From Rotaria sordida (lineage: Eukaryota > Rotifera > Eurotatoria > Philodinida > Philodinidae), in NCBI GenBank assembly GCA_905250125.1, contig CAJNOL010000777.1, positions 40,104 through 104,103 on the forward strand: DNA of 64,000 nt, in the 5' to 3' direction. The notes under the pieces are model-generated. The model was not told the DNA's origin. It was given only the letters and a program-made list of their open reading frames with translations, and did no database searches. Made by a program: the position numbers and the translations under genes. Of the stretch, positions 45,942 to 58,300 are shown piece by piece. How positions within the stretch are numbered: position 1 is the stretch's first letter; each line of letters starts with the position of its first letter.

Positions 45942-48900
45942 ATGATCCGTCCAAAAACTATTATTAGTATTTTTCTTATTTTTACTATATCGATTGTATT
46001 CACAGTCGATAGTCTTGCTGTGATGTCAGTCGATCTTGGTATAGAATATATGAAAATAGCTATTGTAAAACCTGGTATACCAATGGAAATTGTTTTAAAT
46101 AAGTAAATTTTTAGATATTTGATTTTAAATTTTAAATTCATTTTTTTTTTTCTTTCATATAGAGAAAGTCGTCGAAAAACACCGGTTATTGTTGCTATTA
46201 AAGGTAAAGATCGTGAATTTGGTGAAGCAGCTATTTCTCGAGTAAGAATAATAATAATAATTCTTGTTGTTTTTTTCTTTCAAATAAACGAATATTTTCT
46301 TAATTTAGTCAAGTAAAATTCCAGCACAATCTTATATGTATTTACGTGAATTAGTTGGAAAATCATTAAATAATCCTGTTATTGAACAATATTTAGAACG
46401 ATTTCCATATTATAAATTAAAAACTGATACACATACAAATGAACTTATTTTTCAACATGATAGGTAATATATAAATATTTCAATTTTGAGATTATGAAAA
46501 TTTTCTGATAGAATATTAAATAATATTCAGAACTATTTCACATTTTATGATAAATCGACAATACAGATTTAAAATATTAGACTTTGTCATTATGACTCTA
46601 TCCTGCTCATATGTAAACATCCGTCTTCTTTGCGTTGATAGTTCGTCGACTAATTAGAATTGTTCAAATCTCCTAGAAATGCATTGAGTATCATTCATAG
46701 AATTCTGTTCTTAGAAATAGACATCAGAAACTATACTGAATCTATGCATTGGTGAATACATATTCGGAAAATTATTCGATGTTCATTGAAAATAGAGACA
46801 CTAGAATTCATATTTATTGAATTTGATATTACAGAAAGAAAATCTTTAAAATTCCTTTTTTTGTTTTCATCTTGCTATTTAAGGGTACCTCTTTCTGAAG
46901 TTTCTGAAGAATGGATCATCAGAAAATTTTGAAATTTTCAGAGTAAGTAGATCTTGATGAATAGAGCACAAGTTGTCATAGACTTAAAATTCTCGGATAC
47001 TGTCTTCTATGAGATGATAGGATCACCATAGTAAAAAATGTCTCCTCCGTTTCTCTAAGATGCTATGTTCGATGGGTATTGTTTTAGTTTCTTGTTATCT
47101 TTTATCCTTCGAATAAAAAAGTCAAAATATCAAAGGTATCCTATTAAAAAAGCATGTTTCTTTTTGTAAGAACTACCGAGGAAATGAAAGCGTTTCTGCA
47201 CTTTTTTGTTTTTCATGAAAAAATTGTTTTGAGAAAAACATGAAACAATGTACAGTTTTCGTTATGTAAATTTGATTTCTTCTCGATTTTTTTAACGTTT
47301 AGAGGCAATATTTAGGTCTCAAAATGTATTTAGTAGATAGATACATATAATGACTACAAGAAAAAAAAACTAAAAATGAGAAAAACAAAATTTTAAGCAA
47401 GGAAAGAAAAGGAATACCCTTAATTTTCAAAACTAAATGTATAAAATATACATTCATGAATATTATAATACATTAGAATGAAGAACATCAAGGTTGCGAG
47501 GGTTGAGTATGTACCTTGATTGATACACAGCCCGAATATACTCACGGCATCACTAGTCATAGAATGATTCTGAACAAACCTTGAACAGCTGTTTACTTCA
47601 GATTATTCGTTCGATAGCACGGTTACTAACATAATAGTTCTTGTGGTTAGTCAGTATTTATGTAATATCGGACTAACAAAATCGTTTTCAAACAGCATCG
47701 GTCTACCAAAAAGTAGTGTATTCTTCCTAAAATCTTAGAGTGAGCGTGTAAATTGATTCAGCTGATAAAAATATTTAAATTAAACATATGAAGATTAATA
47801 CATATTTCTTGAAAACTTATCTTTGATCATAAATCTTTGAATCAATATATATGTTTAAAATAGAAATTAATTGTATTGAATAAAACTTTTTATTCACAAT
47901 AATAATAATAAAAATAATTTTTATTTCTAGTGAAACAAATTATACTGTTGAAGAACTTCTTTCAATGGTATTAAAAAAAGCTCGTGAATATGCAACAGAT
48001 TTTGCTGAACAATCCGTTGATGCTGCTGTTATAACTGTTCCACCATATTTTACACAAAGTGAACGACGTTCTATAAAACGTGCATGTGAATTAGCAAATA
48101 TAAAATTACTTCAATTAATGAATGATAATACAGCTGTTGCACTTAATTATGGTATATTTCGTCGTAAAGATTTTAATTCAACAGGTTCAACTTATTTATT
48201 TTATGATATGGGTTCACAATCAACAACATGTACAATAGCTATATATAATATTATTAAAACAAAAGAACATGGTTATGTTGAAGAAGTACCACAATTAACA
48301 ATAAAATCCGTTGCATTTGATCGTAATTTAGGTGGTTTAGAATTTCAAATACGTTTACGTGATTATTTAGCAAAAAAATTTCATGAACATCATCCAAATA
48401 TAGATTTATTTCAAAATTCAAAAGCATTAACAAAATTATTTCGTGAAGCTGAACGTGCTAAAAATGTTTTAAGTGCTAATAATGAATATACAGCACAAGT
48501 TGAAGGTTTAGTTGATGAAATTGATTTTAAACATCGAATAACACGTGAACAATTTGAAAATTTATGTGAAGATCTTTTTCAACGAATTAAACGACCTATT
48601 GAAGAAGTACTTAATACAAGTGGAATTACATTAGTAAGAATTATAGATTTATTTGATAAGACAAAAATAAAATAATCTTAAAAGTATGATTATAAAATGA
48701 AACAAAAAAAAGATAATATTGAATTACAGATCTTCTATCAAGCCTCGAAACGGACTGCTCGATTCGAAGATTTTATCCTTTTCCTGAGATTTGGCTTAGA
48801 CATGGGGGCGGACAGGGGAAAGCTTCTCCACACTACCCTCTTAGCCGTTATTTTTCATAAAAGCCGAAAAATATGGAATAGTTGTCTATCTAGAAAAAAA

Positions 48901-51900
48901 TCTTTCCAAACGAAGTTTCTTTCAGGTCCGGACTGGGTGGGCCTAAACAATATTCGGGCCACAAAAAAGTGGCCCGATTTCGAGGTCTGCCTTCTATTAT
49001 TTGGATGTTATATTAGGAGAAACGATTTATTATGAACGTTTCTTAAGTGCCAAGTCGAGACTATATGTATCTTGTAGAGTCTAATGAACTATGAATACTC
49101 TGAAAAAAGTTTGGGTTAATAGCTTATTACTGCGGAGATACTGTGTTTTTTTAAGCAAATGCCGTGATCTTCTCGGAGAAACTAAGTTTCGAATTTCGAC
49201 TTGAAACTTCGTACACAGACAGGTCTTAATGAGAATAGTCTATTGTGAAAGTTTTATTTTTGATAGAGACAACAGTGAATTCTCAAATAAGCGGTTAAAC
49301 ATTATGAGATTTCTTGATAATGATGAAATATTCTTGTTTGAATAAAAAATTTATGTTACCTCTCTAGAAGATTTGCATGAAAATTGATCAAGTCTTGATT
49401 GCTATTTGCGATTGAAGTCTTAATTTGGGCAAAATATGACTCCAAAGAATTCTTGTTTAGATACTTTTTATCAAGAAGCGAAATTTTTGATGACTACACT
49501 GCGCGTTCTGATACTAATAGGTTTTTGGATAAAGTGTTTTTTTTTGTGTTGGTTTCTCCATGATCTTATGAATTTCATGATGTTTATAAACATTTTTGTT
49601 TTATTTCAGGGTGAAATTCAACAAGTACTTTTATTCGGTGGTTCAACACGTATTCCACGTGTTCAACAGGAATTAAGCAAATCTCTTGGCGGGTTTGTTT
49701 TTCTTTTCTTTTTGTTTTTTTTTGATCAATATTAATTTATTTACTTATAGAATTGAACTTGGTAAAAGTTTAAATACTGATGAAGCTGCTGCTATGGGTG
49801 CTGTTTATCAAGCTGCAGCACTTTCAAAAGGTTATCGTGTTAAAAAATTTCTTGTTAAAGATGCAAATCAATATCCAATAAATGTTGAATTTGAACGACA
49901 TATGAATTTAACAATGGAGAATTCTGAACAAAAATTAATTGATCGAACATTATTTCAACGAAATAATCTTTATCCAAATCGAAAAGTAATGACATTTAAT
50001 CGACATACTGATGATTTTTCATTTGATGTTCATTATGGTAATTTAACACATCTTTCCGATACGGATAAACGGTAAAAAAAAACATAAAGAAAGAAAAAAA
50101 AAATGTTTTGAATAATTTTTTTTTTTTTTGTTTTAGTGCACTTGGTCAAACTGATTTATTTCGTGTAAATGTTTCTGGTGTTCGTACAGCATATGAAAAA
50201 CATAAAGATACAAGTGAATCAAAAGGTGTTAAAGCACATTTTCAATTAGATGAAAATAGTCTTCTTGTTCTTGATCGAGTATGTTGTTCTATAATTTTAT
50301 AGATTTAGTATTTTTTTTTATTATTGAATAAAAATTTAAGATTGAATTTGTTTTTGAACGAAAAGAAACTGAAGCTGATAAAAATAATGCAACGAAAGAT
50401 GATGATGAATCAACATTATCAAGTAAATAAATTTACTTATTGAAATTAAAATTTAACAATTTATATTTTCTTTTATTGATTCATAGAATTAGGTAGTAAA
50501 ATTTCAAGTTTCTTTTCATCATCTAGTTCATCAACATCTGAAAATGATACAAATGATACAACAAATACTACTGATGAAAAGATTTTGACTGTAAGAAGAA
50601 TATATTTTTTTTTTCAAGAATAGAATAATAATTTTTTATTTTTTAGAATAATACTGAAACAAAGAATGATGAAGAATCAAAAAAATCTGTTGATGAAAAA
50701 GGTAAACATATTTATTTATTGAAGTTAATATTTTGTTTTCTTTTTTCTAATATAGAAGGAACTAATACAACTGATAATACAACAGCAAATACAACAGCAA
50801 CTACAACAACAACAACGCCACCACCACCAAAAATAATAACAATTCGTGAACCATTGGAATTTCGTGTAGAAATACTCGATTATACGGATCCAACATCGGA
50901 AGCACAAGCTAATTCAATGCAAAAGTAAATAATCTGATTAACTGAGAATAAAAATGATGATAAATCCTGAACGGAGAAAATTTCTATTTTGTGAAACACG
51001 ATTTAAAAGAAGTTTGGACAATCCCTCCTCCTTTATAGACCATGACAGCCACTGTTGATATACAATCAATAACCGTATACCAAAAACATCTCGTTCTATG
51101 ATATGACCCACTTACTTTTTCTGATGTCTAACAAAACAAATTTTAATTCTGTCTTCTGACTTACGAGGAAGTCTCTTCAGATACTCCCTTCCAATTCTCA
51201 ATAGTTTTTTTTTATCTATAGATACTATATAGTGTTTTAATGAAAATTGTAAAAGGATTTGAGTTTTGACTAAGCTATCGAGTTATTAATATGTGTATTT
51301 TCTACTGACCAAAAGTTTTCGGAAAACTTCTATTTTCGAATTTTGATCTGAAAATTCGCGTATATAGAAAACACAATTAGAGTAACTTTCATAAACAAAT
51401 TCAGAAGTTTTGAATCAAAGTCTTGCCGAAATATGAGACAAGATATAGATCCTTTCTCATGGATCGTGTATGCAACATGCATTTTTTTGAAAGCTTCATA
51501 TCTCGTAGAGACTTTGTTCAAAACTTTTGAATTTTGAAAAACTATGATCTCTAGTAAATAGACATATTAAAAACTCTGTTGTTTAGTCAAAACACAATAG
51601 GAATTCAAATCGTTTTAGAATTTTTATTAGAACTCTGTGTAGTATCTATAGGCAAAAAGTCATCGAAAATCAAAAGGGATTACCTAAAGAGTTTCCCTCG
51701 TTAATGAAAATATTTTAAATCATAAGCTTAAAACAATTCGTGATGCTTTTTTGTTGGATAGTTCTTATTGTAGTACAGCAAATCATTTGATCGCTAATAT
51801 CCTTGTTTTTGAATAATCATTTCAACATCAATGAGATCTATATTTTTATTTTCAAATCACTTCCATCATATTTTAAGATCTTAAGAGTTTTATCTATATC

Positions 51901-52845
51901 ATAGAGATAAAGACTTCAGTTCGAAAAAGAAGTCTCTGATAGTTAATTTCATTATTTTGAAAAAAAAATTCTTTAAATTACTTTAGATTAACAGCATTGG
52001 ATGAACATGATCGTCAATTATTAGCTTTAGCAACAGCAAAAAATAATCTTGAATCATTTATTTATGATATGCGTGATAAACTTGAACATGATTCAAAATA
52101 TAAAAAAGCAACAACATCAGAAGAACAAACAAAAATAAATGACAAATTAACTGAAATTGATACATGGTTATGGGATGATGGTATTAATGCTGATGTTAAA
52201 GTAAATAAAAGAAATAAATTTCTTTCTATTGTTTTTTTTTTAAATAGACATTAAAATCAAAATTAGATGAATTAAAAACTTTAACAAAATCTTTAATATT
52301 ACGTGTACGTGAAAGTGATTTACGTTCAGAAAAAATTCAAGAACTTAAAGATACACTTAATACTACAGAACATTTTGTTCGAACAACACGTGTTTTATTT
52401 TTAAAAAAAGATGATGATGAAAAACCATTTACTGATGCAGATATTGATGCATTAGAAAAAATTGTTAATGATGTATATGTAAGAAATTGTTGTTTTTTTT
52501 TGTGTGTTTTTCATTTCATATATTAATTTATATAAAATCTTTTCTTTTTTCGGGGTTTTAGAAATGGCGTGATCAAGTTTTAGATTCATTTTCAAAATTA
52601 TTACCAACTGATATGCCAAAATATTTATCAAATGATTTCGATGATAAAATTAATTTACTTAAACGTGAAACAAATTATTTACTTGGTAAAATTCAACGAT
52701 TTGTTCCAAAAACAAAACCAACAACAACAACAACAACAACGTCAACAACAACACCAAAAGTTCCAATAGATAATGAAACAAATATTAAAGAAGAAGAACA
52801 AGAAACATCTTCAACTACCACGTCGACTCCTGAACAAGAAGAAAC

Positions 52846-52880
<35 letters not shown>

Positions 52881-52963
52881 CAGATGAAGGTATTTTGTTT
52901 TTATTGATTAAAAATTATTAATCATTATTTTATATTTATTTAGAAGAGCGTCCAGAATTATAA
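45942..52963 (+). CDS. HYOU1: HYOU1 / GRP170, large ER Hsp70 chaperone
   Basis: HYOU1 is an ER-lumen Hsp70-family chaperone and nucleotide-exchange factor for BiP. Exons: 45942-46102, 46163-46241, 46309-46463, 47931-48633, 49610-49692, 49751-50071, 50137-50278, 50341-50422, 50487-50590, 50647-50701, 50756-50924, 51987-52200, 52248-52478, 52562-52889 and 52944-52963 (2847 nt, 948 residues; human about 999). It opens with a signal peptide ([19 protein letters not shown]). ATPase-domain marks are [37 protein letters not shown] and [14 protein letters not shown] Ser/Thr/Asp-rich acidic loop (50341-50850) and a long helical C-terminal domain follow, as in Hsp110/GRP170 proteins. The last exon gives EERPEL-stop, a poor match to the KDEL-type retention signal. 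A Thr-rich tract (ACA/CAA repeats, 52720-52880) precedes it. ER location is inferred from the family and the signal peptide. Confidence 0.93.
48740..49270. repeat. GC-richer insert and dispersed repeat (member 3) in a HYOU1 intron
   Basis: Within intron 48634-49609, a GC-richer piece at 48740-48990 ends in a perfect hairpin. TCGGGCCAC and GTGGCCCGA are separated by six A (48954-48977). It gives a 112-codon open frame (48697-49035) with no recognisable motif, which I do not call a gene. From 49050 to 49270 the sequence matches the dispersed family seen at 39000-39110 and 32760-32830. Confidence 0.6.
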
Positions 52964-55337
52964 AATGTTGATCTTAGTATTAAAAACCCGTTATTCATCA
53001 TTCCAAAATGCGATAACTGATAGTACTAGTCAATTGTTCTTTATTGTTGCTGTTGTCGATCTGTTATTCATTTAACTAATTTATTTGCTTACATATTTTG
53101 TTTTCTTTTTTTTTTTTTTTTCTTAAATTGTTATGACTTATTTTAAGATCAATATAGAACATGTGTATGTGTGTGTTCTGCCTTGTTTTATCTTATTAGT
53201 ATGTTTCTTTTTTTGTTTTGTTTTGTTTTGTTTGCCTAAATATAAAAGTGTGAGACAAAAAAATATGATTTACTAGATTGAAAATAAAATAAACAACATA
53301 AAAAATTTAAATATCATATATCAACGATTGAGAAATAATTTAAGAAAAAGTTCACGAGAAGATCGACTAGATTTCTGGTCAATTATGGTTACAATGTAAA
53401 GTAGCTGATAACAAAAAGTTGTTGTGAACTCAGTTTTTATGGTCAGGAATGAACTGTCTATCAATGACAAAATGCTTAAGAGTGGTATTTTTTTATGGTT
53501 ACTTCTATGGGTAGTCAACCACAAAAAACATACGGTTCTCAAAAGATTTTTCGTGTGTAGAACTTTGTAGAGCTCGTTGTGCTGATCATTTTAGTAAAAA
53601 AAAAATATTGAAATTTATTCAATAAATCATGGTGCTGGAATCAAAACACTTAAAAACGTCAGCTATTTCTGTCTGCTGCTGAGTGATAGTTGACGTTTTT
53701 GAGTATTTTGTGTCTAGCATTATGATTTATTGAGTAAATTTCAATATTTTCTTTTTATACTAAATAATCAATGCAACGAGCTTTACAAAAATTCTACAGA
53801 CGAAAAATCTTCTGAGAGCCGTGTTTATTTTGCAATTGGTTACCTATAGAAGTATCCATCAAAGATTGAATTTGCAAGCATTTTGTCGTTGGTAGTGCAT
53901 TGTGAAAACAACGTTCTCTTATAAACTTTGATGAAAGATTTTTTGAGATCGAGAGCTCTGAATTTATGAAAGATTTCTTAAAATCTTCTAGTTCAATCTT
54001 TTCGACAAACCTGCTACAAATTTAGATTTTTCGATCTCGAACATCTTTGGCCGTATTTTTTGAAAAAAAAAACATCATTTCCACCAAATAGACATTTCCT
54101 GATTGAAAAGGCCACGTTTACAAAGTTTTCTTTCTTGTTACTGCGCAAATTGGTAATCGATCTGTTACCAGTGGCTTGGTAAATTAATTGATCGGTAATG
54201 ATAGTTTTCCTCCCCGATACACTACTGCATTGTCAACTGATCCCATTTTGTCACTGTTGCATCCTTAAGACCGACATCACAATCTATATTTCAATTACAA
54301 AATTGCCAAGGAAACATCGAATCTAATGAAATCTTCCAGTATCTGTGGAATGAACACACGTGATTCAGTCTACAACAACAACTAAATCTATTATTATACA
54401 TCACGCTGATAATAATCCAACAAAGGAAAAAACCATTGGTACATTCTCGTTCATGTGATGCTAAGTAACACTAAACATTTCATGATTTTAATGGCATCAA
54501 TAAAACGTGTGATATCACTCGTTCAACTTAAACAAGCAAATTTATTAACAACTGAAAATGAAAAATAATTGAATATATTGCTCAAAAGCATTTGAGAGAT
54601 AAACAAAAGAAAAACCTACGAGCAAATATCGAATCTCGTCCTAATGTTAGTCGTGTTTTAAAGAATATATGTCGAATAATTGGTGTTGTTTTTTTTGTGG
54701 CGACACACTTGATTGCTAAAATGAATTTAAATAAACTATCGAAATCCATACAAATAATGGAAATAACTAATTTGAGAGAAAATTTCACTTTTTAGAGGAG
54801 AAGAATCCAAAAAAATCATGTTTGATCACAGGAAGAACCTAAAATGACCAAAAAACACAATCACATGATTTCTGTACTAGGGGTGTAAGCCATTCAGCTG
54901 GGCCGCTGCCAGGGAATCGCAGACAGTTTTACAAATTTTTTAGTCACCGTCGTCACTAACGAAAATTTTCAATAATCGTATGATGCGCCGCCGTTGACAT
55001 TAATACATTACGATCAGTCATTTTCTTATCTTTTAGCAGCAAAAACAGTTTTCTTTTTGTTGTCAAAGCCGCCGTCGCTGCAGAAAACATAGAGTCTAGT
55101 AGGCGCCGCCGCCGCCATGGAAAAATAATTGAACTATTAAAACAGCTGCCGCTGTTTGACCCTTCGGATTACATCTCTATTCCGAACAATTCCTAAACTT
55201 TCCAATGACAGATTTTTTAATATTTCATATAATATCTTGTTCTAATTTTATTTTGTAAAATGTAAACAAAACGAAAACAAATTTGGTAAATACATAAAAG
55301 CATTCTACTCAATCAAAGAAAAACAAACGTTAAATAG
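52964..55337. other. Convergent intergenic region between HYOU1 and CC2D2A
   Basis: The HYOU1 3' UTR is T- and GT-rich with AATAAA near 53284. A diverged foldback (53460-53890) is listed separately. About 54890-55170 is GC-richer with GCCGCCGTCGCTG- and GGCGCCGCCGCCGCC-type triplet runs. A stretch at 54490-54800 reads MASIKRVISLVQLKQ, then after stops and a frameshift RDKQKKNLRANIESRPNV. This could be a decayed coding remnant, but I cannot name it. Confidence 0.5.
53460..53890. repeat. Diverged foldback with arms of about 200 bp
   Basis: The left half (53460-53665) includes AAATATTGAAATTTATTCAA, TAAATCATGGTGCTG and AAAAACGTCA. The right half (53688-53890) includes the matching TTGAGTAAATTTCAATATTT, the reverse complements of the flanking pieces and TGACGTTTTTGAG. 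The outer ends ACAAAATGCTTA/CAAGCATTTTGT also pair. Identity is roughly 75-80 percent by eye. The central loop is about 20 bp. Confidence 0.8.
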
Positions 55338-58300
55338 TTAACTTTTTTTTGTTAAATGTGCTATATAAATCCAAACAGCAAGTATATTATTTGGATATGG
55401 ATGAATATGAACAGCTAATGCAAATTGAATATCATTTGTTGCATGTTTAAAAATATTTGTTGAATGAACTGAATCAACTATTGCTTGAATAGTAGTATAC
55501 GGCATTTGAAGTGAAAATCCAGTAATCTACAATGAAAAACAAAAATGTTATTTAGAAAACAAATATCTTATTTGAAATTTATTCACATTATGTGTGCCTT
55601 GAAATTCTACTAATTTAGATTCTATGTCTGTTCCAATAGATCCTTTTATGAATTCCATTTCTTTACTAAAATGAAAAGATTAGAAATAAATTTTTGATAT
55701 GAAATGAAAAAAAAAAGAAATTACTCCTTAACGATTTCTCGAAGACGATTTTGACAAGTACTATGCCAACGTGTGACATTTGCTTCACGCCAATCACGAA
55801 ATTTTTCATGTAAAATGTCATCAATTTGTCTTATAAGTGCAGCAACATCTTCAGCACGTGTCTCTTCATAATGTAAATCATTTGGCTAGAAATAAAATAT
55901 TATTTCCTCATAAAAAAAAAATAGAAACTTGAAATAATATTCGTAAAAACCTGAACAGAAGTCCACGGTATATTATCACGTGGAAATGAATGACTAAAGA
56001 ATGGTCGCCAATCTTTTGTTTTATTTACATCAAAATTCATCCGTGATGGTATATCTTGTTCTTGTATATTAGCCCATACCTTTTCATAAATAAGAAAAAG
56101 AAAAACAATCAATAAATTTAATATACTTAGGTCTGACAACGTTTAATCAATAAAAAATCTATTACATGAATAAAACTCAAAATGTCTTATCTATAATAAC
56201 GTATATAATAATATTCAACGAGGAAAAAAAAATCAAGAAATCAGGACATAGCATTGTTTGGCATGACTTCCGCTGCGAGGGTTATAATTCTATTTTGGAT
56301 TTAGTTCTAATATTCTTTTAGATAAAATCTAATTATAACTATTTTGATAATAGATACAGATACAATTTACGAAAAATTTGCAGCGACATTAGGACCTAAC
56401 ACGCCATTATATAAAACAGTTGCAAGATGAATAAAATATTTTCATGAAAGAAGAAAAGATATCAATAATAACTCTCGATCTGGTCGTCTGACAGGTTATC
56501 CACCGTGATTCATATTCAAATTATGATAGAATCATATCACATTAGATGCCTCATCCAGTCAATGATAAATAAAAGTATGAACGAGTTAGAATTTGCTGTG
56601 AACACTTAGAAAAATTTCGTCATGGATCAAAAGTCAACTAAAGCAAACTGAATTAGTAAAGATAAGTCACCAACGACTACTATTGTTCGTCAAAGTGAAT
56701 TTGAACCAAAAACTTTATTTTCTATATTCTTTAAATCCAATGGTTGATGTTCTTATAATAAATAGTGTACAGTAATCGTAAAAAGTCTCGCTACCAGGTA
56801 AAAAAAAACCTAAACTTTGATCGCAAGGATCTGATCGTCCTTCATGCAGCGAAGCTAGAAAGTCAACATAGATTTTTTGTCTTTAGATGAGAATGTCTCA
56901 ACATAGAAAACAAATCATATGACGTTAGATGTCTCATTCGATAGCTCGGTGCTGCCTCTAACATCAATAGGAACTCCATATCAAACGACTTTAATTTGTC
57001 TGATTTATGAAGTAATATTTGGATAATTTTCATAGAAGAGTTGATGGAAATCGTCGAAAATTGACCAATATCTCCGGCTAATGCTGAGACCGTCATAGAT
57101 AATGGAGGCTTCCGTGCGCCTCAAGATTAAAGTGGATTTGAGTATTCCTATCTGTGACATAATATATAGACATACGAATTGTTATTTTTTTCATAAGAAA
57201 ATGACGTTAACGCATTTAATTAGTGGAAAAGCAGTCTTTTCATTGTAAATTCATTGCATTAAGATCTTTGCAGTCAAAATGTTAGACGAAAGGATTGAAG
57301 TTTATGTACTTTGTATCCAGTAGCAAGATTTCTTGTGACTATTATAGACAAAAACAGAAAACAGTTGTTTCAAGCCTATTGTCTATGACCTGTAGAAATA
57401 ATGACAATCATCAATTGCAAAAACCATAAAATTACTTCATGACAACACTCAATCTTATACTCATCTAGATGTTGTTAATTATTTAACACAAGAAAGTATC
57501 AATATAATACTGCATCTACCGTTCTCAGCAGACTTTACGTCATATGATTTTTGGTCAAATGATTATACTAAACATAATTTAATTGACCAAATAAAAGAAA
57601 AATCATTGGTTCGTATAATTTCGAAGATAGTTAAAAATATTCTAGAAGAAGAATTTTTAAAAAGTTTAAAATATTTCTTTATTTTTATATTATTATTTAA
57701 CGTTGTCAGTACTTTTAGTCAATCCTAAATAGAAATATTTCAAAGAAATCTTACATTTTCTCTATTTGCTAATAGATATATACTTCGAATTGGATTCCAT
57801 GTATCAATTGTTAATGCATCACGTCCATCAGCTACACTCCAACAAGTTGGATAACGTTGTCCATCGTTTTTTGTTAAAACAAAACAACATGGACCACTAT
57901 AAATTGATACACCTAAATAATAATAATAATAATAATAAAATTTAATGTTATTTTTTTTCTTTGCGTAATTTCTTCGAATAAGACTTATATTTCTAACATA
58001 CCTATAGCTATCCAACTATTTCTATTCAATGTTAAAAAATAATTATTCAATAAAACAGCATGTTCTTCATCATCACCAGACATTGTACGTAAAAATTGCT
58101 AAAATAAAATTTTTATTTCTTCAAAATATAAATTACAAATGAAAAATATATTAACAATAGAGATGTTGACGGCTTGACTAGTTTCATATTAACTCGTCTG
58201 ACATGTGACTCGACTCATAACCTGCTAGCAGATTCAGTTTAGAACAGATTATAGGATCATGAATGAACTTAGGTCAAATAAACACGGTCATTTTAGTTGG

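Noticed and set aside
48697-49035. 112-codon open frame in a HYOU1 intron
   Set aside because: No motif, no neighbouring exons, crosses the boundary between a GC-richer insert and a dispersed repeat.
54582-54795. Overlapping plus and minus open frames (RDKQKKNLRANIESRPNV region)
   Set aside because: Possibly a decayed coding remnant, but frames are broken and no family could be named.
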